From assembly GCA_026419785.1 (NCBI GenBank), contig JAODTK010001444.1, positions 1 through 64,000 of the forward strand: a stretch of 64,000 nt of DNA. The letters run 5' to 3'. This document shows, in pieces, positions 1-12,990 of this stretch. Each line of letters begins with the position of its first letter. The stretch's first letter is position 1. The notes below the pieces were generated by a model. It worked only from the letters and a program-made list of their open reading frames with translations. It made no database searches and was not told where the DNA came from. Position numbers and translations under genes: made by a program. This DNA comes from Sclerodactyla briareus (lineage: Eukaryota; Echinodermata; Holothuroidea; Dendrochirotida; Sclerodactylidae).

Positions 1-3000
1 AAAAACAAAATATCACATATTCCCCAATATCTAGTCTGATTAAATGGATACGTACATTCAAACAATGTGTAGTGTGAAAAAAATAAGGTAGAATGAAATG
101 AAATGATTGATATCACTTGACCTTTTCCCCCTGCTGTTCTGTTGAGGCCGCCCTCGTCATACATTTCCAGTGAGCATGGCCTGTTGGGGTGAATTTTGGG
201 TGCATCGGGTTTCTCCCATCTGGTCTGTGGTACTGGAAGCCTTCGATGTGTCCTTCTGATTGAGTAAATGAGTGCGATGGAAAATAAAACTTGGGCGAGA
301 AAGAGTTTTCTACATGGAATGTAGATATCTTCAAATTATGTTTCACAAACGTAGTCCTGGATGTGCTGTTGTGCTCATTCACCTTCCATCTGGTACAGCA
401 AGCCCAGCAATATCTTCTTCTGACAGACAGTACAACAACCCTGCAATTGAGAAAAAAAAAACTTGGGAAGAGAGGATGTTTTGCATAATTCCACACAAAA
501 TTCTTTATGTAAGTGTTTGCAAAATGACCTATCCCCCCCAGGTCTTCATGAACCCGTGAGGCCAGTTTAAAACGTCATGCCCCGGCCAATATCAGCTTCA
601 CAAGGCAACCCATTTGAAAAGTAGGAGAAGAAATAGGATTTTTTTTTCAAAAGTGGGTACGAAAGTATAAAGTAGGAGTTTAAGATGAACAGCATGATAA
701 AAGTAGGACATGCGCAGGCTTTCACAAATCAGATCAATCTCAGTTGTTCAATGTTTCTATTTAATACCGATTTCCATTCCTCTTCTCTGCACAAGCAGAA
801 AACGGACAAATCTCTTATAGTAGAGCCATTCCTATGAAAGAACGGGGTACTTTTTGCATCAAGAAAGATTGAATCATCCTAGTTACATACTATTTTATGT
901 TGTGTTCGATAGTGGTCCCCCAACAGTAGGGCGTTTGAAGGATACAACCTGCTCAAGAACTATCCGAATGCCTATGGTTAACCACTGGGAACGTTTTCTC
1001 AGGTCAAGAAGAAATCAGTACAGTGAAAAATGATACTCCCAATATATGGCCCCTCCACCCCTACAAGCCTCCGATCCACCCACTCCATTATCAAACCATA
1101 ATTTCACCAAGAATTTGGAGGAGTTGTCAAGAGTTTGCATGCATTTCTCATTAGTACAATCCTCTGGCCGGCTCACCTTCTAGACACAAAACAACGACTT
1201 TAGAGAAGAGAGGGAATTTTGTAAACAAAGTATCAGAATGAAAATGACAAATGCGAGTTGATCAGAAGTTTACCTCAGAGTGCATGAACTAATACTATAC
1301 AGTGGTTCAATGCAAAAATTACTTCATGTTGTTGACTTTTTATCAATCCCATGCAAGCCTAAGCTCTTCAAGCACAATATCACATAATTTCCCTTTCCCA
1401 ATATTCTATTTCTGAATTAAATTTAACGTACATTCACCCAATGTGTAATTGTGAGAAACAAATAAGTGGAGGAATGGAATGAAATGATTTATATTACTAC
1501 TGATGACCTTTTCCCTCTGCTGTTCTGTTGAGGCCACCCTCATCATACATCCATTGAGCAATAACTTTGGGGGGTGAAATTTTGGTGCATCGGGATTCTC
1601 CCATCTGGTCTGTGGTACTGGAAGCCTTCGATGTGTCCTTCTGATGGAGTATAGAGCTTCGATGGAAATAAACTTGGGTGAAAAGAAGTTTTATAATAAC
1701 ATTGGAATGGAGAAGATCTTCATATAGTGTTCACAAACGTATCCCTGGATGTGCTGTTGTGTCTGATTCACCTGTCCATCTGGTAACAAGGCACCCATCA
1801 ATATCTCCTTCTGACAGAAATATAACCTGCCATGAGAAAGAAAAAAAAACTTGGGAAGGTCGGGAGAGCGAGAGGTTTGTGGAAGAGTTTAGGGGACTTT
1901 TTCTATTGGGGCTTATTTATGATTTTGTTTCATATGTTCCCTCCAAATGTCTTTATTGTAATTGTTTGCAATATGACCATCTCACCCAAGGGCTTTCATG
2001 GACACCCAGTGGAGGCAGTTTCCCGTCATGCCCTGGACAATATCAGGCTTTCAGCAGACCCAGTTGAAAAGTAGGAGAGAATAGGATAATTTTCCAAAGT
2101 GGGACGAAAGTATGAAAGTAGGAAGTTTGAAGATGAACGCATGAAAAGCAGGAAATGCGCAGGCTTTCACAAATAGTTTTAAGTATGCAATCACAGTTGT
2201 TCATGTTTCTATTTACAGATTTCCATTCCCCTGCACGAGCAAAAACAGACAAATATCTTTTAGGAGAGCCATTCCTAATGAAAGAACTGGTATCTCTTTG
2301 CATCACGAGAGAATCGAATCCATTCCAAGTCCATATGTTTATGTTGTGTCGATGGGTCCCCAAAAGTAGGCCTTTTTGAAGAATACAAAAAAACTGCTCT
2401 AATGAAACTATCGAATGCCTATGGTGACCAACTGGAACGTTTCTAACAGGTCGAGAAAGAAATCAGTAACCGCGGAAAAATGATACTCAACACTGGCCTC
2501 CTCCACCCCTTACGGCCATCTGATCCACCCACTCCCTTTCAAAACCCCGAATTCAACAATTTGGAGGAGTGTCAAGAGTTTGCATGCACTTTTCTCAGAA
2601 AGTACATCCTCTGGCCGGCTCACTCTAGACACAAAACAATGACTTTAGAGAAAAGAGAGAAAATTATTAGTGAGACGAGTTCCATAATGAAAATGACAAA
2701 AAATAGGTGTCAGAAGTTACCTCAAGATGCATGCAACTAATACTAATACAGTGGTTTCACTGCAAACTTACTTTCATTTTGTTGACTTTTTATCAATCCC
2801 ATGCAAGGCCTAAGCCTCTTCGGCACAAATATCACAATATTTCCCAATATCTTTCTGAATTAACTGTATAACGTACATTCAAACAATGGGGTATTGTGAA
2901 GCAACACCTAATGGAGGAATGAATGAAATGATTTGTACTTGACCTTTTCCCACTGATGTTCTGTTGAGGCCACCCCATCATACTCCAGTGAGCATGCCCT

Positions 3001-6000
3001 GTTGGTGTGGAAATTTTGTTTGGTGTCTCAGGTTTCCTCCCCCTCTGGTCTGTGGTACTGCCTTCGATGTGTCCTTTCTTGATGGAGTATATGGAGCTTG
3101 CATGGAAAATAAAACATGGGTGAGAAAGAAGTTTTTATACTGGAATGGAGAATAATCTTCATATAGTGTCACAAACGTATTCCTGATGTGCTGTTTGTCT
3201 GAGTCCACCTTCCATCTGTATCAGCAGCCCACAATATCTTCTTCTTCTGACAGAAATTATAAACCTTCAATTGAGCAAGAAAAAAACAACTTAGGAATAA
3301 AGATGTTTGCATCCTATTTCCACTCAGAATGTCCTTTATGTAAGAAGTTTGCAAAAATGACCATAGCACCAAGGGCTTCATGAACCCAGTGCAGCCGCAG
3401 TTCAACGTCAGCCCCAGGACAATTATAGGCTTCCAAGAAAACCAGTTGAAGAGTAGGAGAAAAAAGGTTAATTTTTTTCCAAAGTGGGACGAAAGTATTG
3501 AAATATGAGTTTTGAACCTATGAAACATGAGTATAGGGGAGTAGAGTAGTAGGCATCACAGTTGTTTCTTGTTTTCTATTTACAGATTTCCTTCCCTCTG
3601 CACAACCGAACAGACAATATACTACGGGAGAGCCATTCCTATGAATGAACTGGTATTCTGCTCAAGAGAGAATAGAATCATTCCTAGTTTACATCTTTTT
3701 ATTTGTGTCGATAGTGTCGCCAACATCGGTCTTTTTTGAAGGATCCATAAATGTACCTGCCTCTAAAATGAACTATCTGAATGCCTCTGGTGACCAACTG
3801 GTAACGGTTTTCTATTCTACAGTCAAGAAAAATCATACAGGCGAAAATGATCCTCAACAATATGGTCCTCCTCCACCCCCTTACAACCATATCCGATCCA
3901 CCACTTTCATTATCAAGCACACCATAATTTCATTCCAACAGAATTTGGGAGTGAAAAGTTTGCATGCATTTCTCATGAAGTACATCCTCTGGCGGCTCCC
4001 ACCTCCACCACCAACAAACCATGACTTTAGAGAGATAGAGAATTATTATTACGAGGCAAAGTACAGATGAAAAACAAACAACGAGGTGATTCAGAGGTTG
4101 TACCTCAGAGATGCATGACACTATACTAATACAGTGTTTCAATTCAAAAATAACTTCTCATTTTTGCCGACTTTTATAAATCCCATTGCAGCCCTCTTCA
4201 GGGCGATATCACATAATTTTCCCAATATCTATTCGAATTAAATGAACGTACATTCAAACACTGTATATTGTGAAGAACAATAAGTGGAGGAATAAATGAA
4301 ATGATTTTATATTACTTGACCTTTCTTTTCCCACGGCTGTTCTGTTTGAGGCCACCTCGTCATACATCCCGTGAGCAATGCTGTTGGGGGGAACTTTTGG
4401 TGGCATCGGTTTTCTCTCTTCCTCCCATCTGGTCTGTGGTACTGGCGCTTTCCGATGTGTCCTTCTGAGTGAGTATATGAGCTCATGGAAGATGAAACTT
4501 AGGTGAGAAAGAAGTTTTTAAATACAGGGAATGGAAAATCTTCATATTAGTGTTCATCACAAAGCAAACGTAGTCCTGGATGTCTGTTGTGTCTGAGTCC
4601 CCTTCCATCTGTACAACATCAGCCCATCAATATCTCTTCTGACATGCACGTATTATTCACGCTGCCACATTGATAAGCAAAAATAAATAGGAAATCAAAG
4701 GTGTTTGCATATATTCCCTCGAAATGTCTTTGTATGTGTTTGCACCAATAACCATATCACCCAAGGGCTTTATGAAACCCAGTGAGGCAGTTTAACGTCT
4801 CATGTCCCATACAATATCTTAGCTTCCATAAGACCCGTTGAAGAGTATGAGAAAAATAGGATAATTTTTTTCCAAAGTGGGACGAAAGTAGAAGTATGAT
4901 TTTGAAGATGAAAAGCATGATAAAAGTAGGAGTAGTAATTCAATCACACGTTTGGTTCATGTTTCTATTTACAGATTTTCCCTTCCTCTGGCACACCGAA
5001 AACAGACAAATATACGTATAGGGGAGCCATTCCTATGAAAGAACTGGTATTCCTGCATCAAGAGAGAATAAATACGATCCTATTATAATATTTTATGTTG
5101 TGTCGATAGTGTCTGCACAAAGTAGGCCTCTTGAAGAATACAACCTGCTCTAATGACCTATCTGAATGCCTATGGTGACCAACTGGGAATGTTTTCTACA
5201 GGTCAAGAAGAACTCAATACAGCGAAAAATGATACCTAATAAAATATGGCCTCCTCCCACCATCCCTTACAGCCATCCGATCCACCCACTTTCATTATCA
5301 AACCATATTTCACAATAATTAGGAGGAGTGTCAAGAGTTTGCATGCATTTCTCATGAAATACATCTTCTGGTCCGGCTCCCTCTAAACACAAACAAACAA
5401 TGACTTTAGAGAAAAGAGAGAAAATTATAAGCAAAGTACAAGAATGAAAATGACAAACAAAGAGGTGATCAGAAAGGTGTACCTCAGAGATTCATGAAAC
5501 TCATACTATACAGTGGTTTCAATGCAAAATATACTTCATTTTGCCCGACTTTTTATAAATCCCAGCCAAGCCTCTTGCATGAGCGAATATCCCATAAATT
5601 TTCCAATATCTAAAAAAATTTTTTTTTTTTTCTGAATTAATGATACTGTATACGTACATCAAAAATGTATAGTGTGAAGAAACTGAACTAAGTGGAGGGA
5701 ATGAAATGTAATGATTTTATTTACTTGACCTTTCCCACTTTGCTGTTCTTTTGTAGTCCACCTCGTCCTACATTTCCAGTGGAGCAATTGCTGTTTGAGG
5801 GTGGGAAATTTTTGTGGCACATCGGTTTTTTCCCATCTGGTCGTGTACTGGCAAGTTTCGATGTGTCCCTTCTGATGGAGTAATGAAGCCTTCGATGGAA
5901 AACTAAAACTTGGGTAGAAGAAGTTTATCCTGGTGGAAATGGAGAACTATCTCTTCAGATAGCTGGTTCCCAAACGTATTTTCCTGTTGCATTTGCTGTT

Positions 6001-8907
6001 GTGTCGATCCACCTCCCCATCGGTACACTCCGAGCCCATCACTATCTTCTTTCTGACAGAAAGTATACTGCACTTGAGTGAAAAAAAAAAAAAAATTTGA
6101 AAGATAAGTTGTTGCATTAGTTCCACTCAGAAGGCTTTATTTAAGTTTTGCAAATGACCATATCACACCCCAGGGCTTCATGAAACCCAGTGCGGCAGTT
6201 TAAAACTCATGCCTCAGTGACCATATCAGGCTTTCAAGCATACCCCTTTGAAAAAGTAGAAGAATAGGATAATTTTTCCAAAGTGGACTGAAAGTATGAT
6301 CAAGTTAGGAGTTGAAGATGAAAATCATGATAAAAGTAGACATGCGCAGTGGCTTTCACAAATAGTATGCAATCACAGTTGTTCAATGTTTTCTATTTAC
6401 AGATTTCGCATTCCCCTGCACGAAGAGAGTTACATAGTCCAACAAAGCAAAAAGACAAATAACTTTTATGATCCCATTCTAGTGAAAGAACTGGGTACCT
6501 AACTTTGCATCAAGAGAGAATCATTCCAAGTTACATAATATTTTATGTTGTGGCTCGATAGGTTCCCCCAGAAGGTATGCTTTTGAAGATACAACCTGGC
6601 TCTAATGAACTATCCGAATGCCTATGGTGACCAACTGGGAACGTTTTCTACAGTCCAAGCCGAATCAGTGACAGAGCGAAAACGACTCCTCAACACAGTC
6701 CTCCTCCACCCCTACACAAGCCATCCTATCCACCCACTCCCATTATCAACAAACCATATTTCAACCAGACCTTTTGGGGAGGAGTGTCAAGAGTTTTGCA
6801 TCATTTCTCATGAGTACATCCTCTGGGCCGGCTCCACCTCTAGACACAAAACAATGACTTTAGAGAAGAGAGAGAATTATTAGTGAGACGAATACAGAAT
6901 GAACATGACAAGAACGATGTGATCAGAATTGTACCTCAGAGATTGATGAAACTAATACTAATACAGTTGTTTCAATTCAAAAATATACTTTCTTTTGTTA
7001 CTTTTATCAACCCCATGCAAGGCCTAAGCCTCTTCAGCACAAATCTCACATAATTTCCCCAATATCTCTTCTGATTAAATGTATACTACCTTCAAACATG
7101 TGTAATTGTGAAGAAAATAATCAGTGGAGAATGAATGAATGATTTTTTTACCTGACCTTTCCCCCTGCAGTTCTGTTGAGGCCACCCTCATCATACTCCA
7201 GTGTGCAATGCCTGTTGGGGTGGGAAATTTTGGTGCATCGGGATTCTCCCATCTGGTCTGTGGTACTGGCGCTTCGATGTGTGCTTCTGATGGAGTATAT
7301 GAGCTGCGATGGAAAAATAAAACTTGTGTGAGAGAAAGTTTTTATACATGGGAATGGAGAATATCTCCATATTAGTGTACACTCATCACAAACGAGTCCT
7401 GAGTGCTGTTGTGTCTGAGAACTCCCTTCCAGCGTACAGCACCCATCAATATTCTGCTTCTGACCAGAAAGTATACCTGCAATTGAGAAAGAAAAAAACT
7501 GGGAAAGAAAAAAAAAGATTGTGCATATATTCCACTCAGAAATGTCTTTATGTAAGTGTTTGCAAATGACCATATCACCAAGGGCTTCATGAAACCCATG
7601 AGGCAGTTTTAACGTCTTGGCCCAGGACATATCAGGCTTTTAAGAAGACCCCAGTTGAAGAAGTGGAGAAAAATAGGATATTTTTTTTCCAAAAAGTGGC
7701 ACGAAGTATGAAGTAGGAGTTTGAGATGAAAGCATGATCAAAGTAGGAGAGAATGCAATCACAGTTGTTCATGTTTCTCTTTACAGATTTCCCTTCCTCC
7801 TGGCACACCGAAAACAGACAAATATACTTATTGGAGAGCCATTTCTATGAAAGAACTGGGTATTCTGCCGCAAGAGAGAATAGAATCATTCCTAGTTACA
7901 TAATTTTTATGTTGTGTCGATGTGTCGCCCAAACATTAGGCTTTTGAAGGATCACCCTGTTCTAATGAACTAATCTTGAAATGCCTATGGTGCTCAACTG
8001 GGAACGTTTTCCTTTCCTACAGGTCAAGAAGAAATCAGTATAGCGAAAATGATACTAAACCACATATGGCTCCTCCCACCCCTTACAGCCTCCGAGCCAC
8101 CTACTTTATTATTAAACCATAATTTCAACAAAATTTGGAGGAGTTTAAGAGTTTTGCATGCCTTTCTCATGAAGTACATCCTCTGGCCGCCAGCCTTCCA
8201 AACACAAAACAACATGACTTTTAGAAGAGAGAGAATTATTAGTAAGGCCAAAGTACAATGAAAATGACAAAAGAGAGGTGATCAGAAGTTGTACCGCAGA
8301 TATGCATGAAACGATCCAATAGCAAGTGGTTTCATGCAAAAAAATATACTTCATTTTGCCGACTTTTTATATCCCATGCAGCCTCTTCAGCGCATATCAC
8401 ACAATTTCCAAATATCTATCTGAATTGAATGTATACTACATTCAAACAATGTTTATTGTGAAGAAACAAATAAGTGGAAGGAATGAATGCAATGATTTAT
8501 TTACTTTTCACCTTTTCCCACGTCAGTTCTGTTTGAGGCCACTCTCATCAATCATCCAGTGAGCAAGCTGGTGGGGTGGAAATTTTGGTGCTCACGTTTC
8601 CTCCCATCTGTGTTCTTGGTGTATCTCTGCCTGGCAGAGCCTTTCGCATGTGTCCTTCTGATGGGTATTGAGTCTGCTCTATGGCAATACACTTAAACTT
8701 GGTGAGAAAGAAGTGTTTATACATGTATGGAGAATATCTCCATATTAGTGTTCACAAACGTAGTCCTGGATGTGCTGTTTGTGTCTTGAGTCACCTCCAT
8801 CCTGGTACAGCCGCCCATCAATATCTTCTTCTGACAGAAGGTATAACCGTGGCACTTGAAAACAAAAACTTGGGAAGAAGATGTTTTGCAGGTATGCCCT
8901 AGACCGG

Positions 8908-10155
8908 TCAATAATATAAATCATTTCATATCATTCCTCCACTTATTTGTTTCTTCACAATACACTTGTTTGAATGTTACGTATACATTTAATTCAGATA
9001 GATATTGGGAAATTATGTGATATTTGTGCTGAAAGGCCTTAGGATTGCATGGGATTGTAAAAGTCAAGAAAAAAAAACAACCTGAAGAAGATTTTTGCAT
9101 TGAACCACTGTATTAGTATTAGTTTCATGCATCTCTGAGTTACAACTTCTGATCACCTCTTATTTTGTCATTTTCATTCTGTACTTTTTAACTGAAATCC
9201 TCTCTTCTCTAAGTCATTGTTTGTGTCTAAGGTGAGCCAGCATAGTATGTCTTCATGGAATTCTGAGAATGCATGCAACTCTTTCCACTCCTCCAAATTC
9301 TTGTTGACATTATGTTTGATTAATGGAATGGGTGGATCGGATGGCGTAGGGGTGATGAGGCCACATTCGTTGAGGTATCATATTTTTTTTCGCTGTACTG
9401 ATCTCTTCTTGACCTTAGAAAACGTTCCCAGTTGGTCACCATAGGCATTCGGATAGTTCATTAGAGCAGGTTGTATCCTTCAAAAGCTACTTTTTGGGGA
9501 CCCTATCGACACAACATAAAATGATAGTAACTGGACTGATTCTAGTCTGCTCTTTTGATGCAGAAAAGTACCCAGTTCTTTCATTAGAATGTCTCCTATA
9601 AGTATATTGTCTGTTTTGCTTGGAAGGTGGAATGAAATCTGTAATAGAAACCTGACAACTGTGATTGCATACTAAAATAATTTGTGAAAGCCTGCGCATG
9701 TCCTACTTTTATCGTGCTTTTCACTTCAAACTCCTACTTTTCACACCTCGTTGCCACTTTGGAAAAAATTATCCTATTCTTCCCCTACTTCTTTGAATGC
9801 GGTCGCTTGAAAGCATGATATTGTCCGGGCATGACGTTAAAAATGCATAACTAGGTTTCATAAAAGCCCTTGGGTGATATGGTATTCTGCAAACACTTAC
9901 ATAAAGACATTTTGAGTGGAAATATATGCCAAACATCTTTTTTTCCCAAGTTTTTTTTTTTCAATTGCAGGTTATACTTTCTGTCAGAAAAGATATTGAT
10001 GGGGGGGCTGTTGTACCAGATGGAAGGTGACTCAGACACAACAGCACATCCAGAATACGTTTGTGAACACTAATTCTCCATTCCCATGTATGAAAACTTC
10101 TTTCTCACCCATGTTTTATTTTTCCATCGCAGATTCATTATACTCAATCAGAAGG
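8908..10155 (-). repeat. Inverted copy of the 1.4-kb unit
   Basis: From about 8908 the array reads as its own reverse complement. It starts with the complement of the AAATGATTTATATTA block and passes the complements of the ACCAACTGGGAACG, TTTCTATTTACAG and ATGTCTTTATGTAAGTG blocks. It ends in the complement of the GATGTGTCCTTCTGA block near 10,150. Forward orientation resumes at about 10,156 with TTAATTTTCCCAAGGTGGGACG, the middle of a unit. About 130 bases of a full unit are missing from the inverted copy. The left junction holds a short stretch (about 8893-8907) I could not assign to the unit. Confidence 0.9.
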
Positions 10156-11000
10156 ATTAATTTTCCCAAGGTGGGACGAAAGTACGAAGTAGGAGTTTGA
10201 AGATGAAAAGCAGGATAGAAGTAGATGCGCAGGCTTTCACAAATAGTTTTTAGTATGCAATACAGTTGTTCATGTTTATATTACAGATTTCCATTCCTCT
10301 GCACAACCGACAACAGACAACTAAACTTATAGGAGAGCCATTCCTATGAATGAAAATGGGTACTTTGCATCAAGAGAGGATAGAATAATTCCTAGTACAT
10401 AATATTTTTGTTGTTGGTCAATGTGTCCCAAAAAAGAGCTTTGAAGGATACAAACTGCTCTAATGAACTATCTGAATGCCTACCGTGACCAACTGGGGAA
10501 CGTTTTTCTACAGGTCAGCGGAATCATACAGCAAAAATGAATACTCAACAGTATGGCTTCCCCACCCTTACGCCTCCGATCCACTCATTTTCCTTATCAA
10601 ACCTAATTTCAACAAGAATTTTGAGGACTGTCAAGGAGTTTGCATGCATTCCTCATGAAGTACATCTCTGGCCTGGTCACCTCTAGACCCCAAAATAACA
10701 ATGGCTTAAGAGAAGAGAGAATATTAGTAAGACAAAGTACGAGAATGAAAATGACCAACAAGAGGTGTCAGAAGTTGTCCCTAAGAGATCATGAAACATA
10801 CAGTGGTTTTCGATGGCAAAATATACTTCGTTTCGCCAACTTTTATAAATCCTATGCAAGCCTCCCCGGCAATATCACATAATTTCGCAATATCTAGCTA
10901 ATTAAAACTGTATACGTACATTCAAACAATTTATATTGTGAAGAACAAAAAAAGTGGGAGAATGAATTAAATGATTTATATTACTTGACCTTTTCCACTG

Positions 11001-12028
11001 TTCTGTTGAGGCCACCCTCGTCCTACATCCCAGTGAGCAATGCCTGTTGGGTGAAGATTTTGTGGCATCGGGTCCCCCTTCTGGTCCTGTGTCAGTGGCA
11101 GCCTTCGATTGTCCTTCTAGGGATATATGGGCTGCGTGGAAAAATAAGACTTGGATGAGAAATAAGTTTTTATACAGGGGATGGAGAATATCTTCTATAG
11201 TGTTCACAATGTAGTTCGTGGATTTGCTGTTGTGTCTCAGTCCACCTTCCATCTGGCCCAGCAGCCATCAATTCTCTTCTGACAGAAAGTATGACCTGCA
11301 ATTGAGAAAGAAAGATGTTTGCATATATTCCCCATAGAAAATTCTCTATGTAAGTTTTGCAATAGACCAGATCACCCAAGGGCTTCATGACCCAGTGAGG
11401 CAGTTTAACTCATGCCCATGGAAAGAAACAAATATAAGGCTTTCAAGCAGACCAGTTGAAAAAGTAGGCCGACAATAGGATAAATTTTTCCTCCAAAGTG
11501 GGACGAAGTATGAAAGTAGGAGTTTGAATATGAAAAGCAGGATAAAAGTAAGAGATGCGCAGGCTTTCATAAATAGTTTTAGTATGAAACACAGTTGTTT
11601 CATGTTTCTATTATTTACAGATTTCCATTCCTCTGCACACCAAAAACAACAAATATACTTAATGGAGAGCCATTTCTATAAAGACTGGGTACTTTCATCA
11701 AGAGGGAATGGAATCCTTCCATAGTTAAAACAATATATTTTATGTTGTGTCGATAGTGTCCCCAAAAATTGTAGGCCTTTTTGAAGGATACAACCTGCTC
11801 TAATGACCTATCTGAATGCCTACGGTGACCAACTGGGAACGTTTTTTACAGGTCAAGCGAAATTCAGTACAGCGAAAACTGATACCAACAATATGGCAGC
11901 CCATCAATTCTTCTTCTGACAGAAATATAACCGCACTTGAGAAAAAACCTTGGAACCGAAAAAAGAGTTTGCAAAATTCCACATAGAAATGTCTCATGTA
12001 AGTTTTTGCATATGACCATATCACCCAA
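11001..12028 (+). repeat. Rearranged last unit of the array
   Basis: The final unit runs normally from its TTCTGTTGAGG landmark at 11,001 to about 11,897. There it jumps from the ATATGGC block back to an earlier point of the unit (CAGCCCATCAAT, a block normally about 250 bases after the landmark). It then repeats the following stretch (TTCTTCTGACAG ... ATGTAAGT ... CATATCACCCAA) and ends at about 12,028 in non-array sequence. This is either a hybrid unit formed by unequal recombination or an assembly collapse. Confidence 0.8.
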
Positions 12029-12929
12029 CTTTTTCAGACCTGGGTGATCGGAATATTATGTTTCTATGAATACTTGTAGGTTGCAGGCACTTGAGCAAGG
12101 GAAGAGTGTTTATTTTTGTTATTATTTTTCTCAGATTAGAACAAAACCTATATTATGATGAAATTTAAGAATAAACTGGGGGCATTGTGATACACTAAAA
12201 CTTGACAGTTGTGTTTGGTGCCGTGCGTATAACTGATCAGTTTGTACATAATTGCTACACTTTCCGATGCTCTGAGGCCGACAGATCGAAGGCAGCAGCT
12301 ATGTTGGGGGAGTATTGGTGAGGTGTGCCAGGGGAATTAATTATCCAATTTTATTGACTGAGACCCTCACACGGGCTGTTACTGTGCAGCACACACGCAG
12401 CCTCAAATTTGCCCAGTGTGTCTGTTTCGTGACGTTCAGAAATTCAACCAGTTATAGGGCAAAGAAAATTTATATTTCTAGGAGAGAACAGCTTGGGCTT
12501 CAGGTAAATCAACATGAAAACTTTATAAAACGTGGCTGGCGGTTAAAACTAAAGGGAAAATTTCTTTAGCCACAATCACTCCTACGAACTCCAGTGTAAA
12601 TTAGGCACATCTCCACATTGCCAATACATGGTCACAATACCTGTGCAGTACTAAAGTACAAGAAGGGCTGCCAGCAGCAAAGTCTCCGCATTTGCGACAC
12701 CAATAATTTCATGGAAAAACATGTTTGCAAGCATCAATATACACAGATCAAATGTTTAAGGACCCATTGCTGAAATCTTGTTTGTCTGCAGTCTACTCGG
12801 GTATAATCAATTATAGGAAATGCATCACACCAGATTATCAATCAAAAACCCCAAAATTGAGGAGCGTGGGGGGGGGGGAATTTTCTACGTGGAAAATAGC
12901 CTCCAAAAATTACAAAATTAACAACACTA

Positions 12930-12990
12930 TCCCTAACATTAACTAACCCCTATCTCACCCCAAATCCCTAACCCTAATCTAATACATGTG
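12930..12990. repeat. Degenerate telomere-like C-rich stretch
   Basis: About 60 bases contain several imperfect copies of CCCTAA (CCCTAAC, AACCCCTATC, CCCTAACCCTAATC). This resembles a short, decayed interstitial (CCCTAA)n tract. It is about 900 bases beyond the end of the macrosatellite. Chance in C-rich sequence is possible. Confidence 0.4.

Larger units (their letters stand above)
1..12028 (+). repeat. Macrosatellite array, unit about 1.4 kb
   Basis: A long unit recurs head to tail. One landmark, TTCTGTTGAGGCC or a close variant, appears at about 137, 1523, 2959, 4340, 5746, 7171 and 8527, giving spacings of about 1356-1436 bases. Other landmarks keep the same order in each copy: a block around GGGACGAAAGTA, a block around ACCAACTGGGAACG, and a block around AAATGATTTATATTA. 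The window begins inside a unit, so the array continues to the left. Copies differ mostly by one-base and two-base indels. Every reading frame is broken differently from copy to copy, so the unit does not look protein-coding. Array edge to unique sequence is near 12,028. Confidence 0.95.

Noticed and set aside
7148-7630. 160-residue minus-strand ORF in the satellite
   Set aside because: Other units are open over the same region only in pieces and in different frames, so there is no conserved protein.
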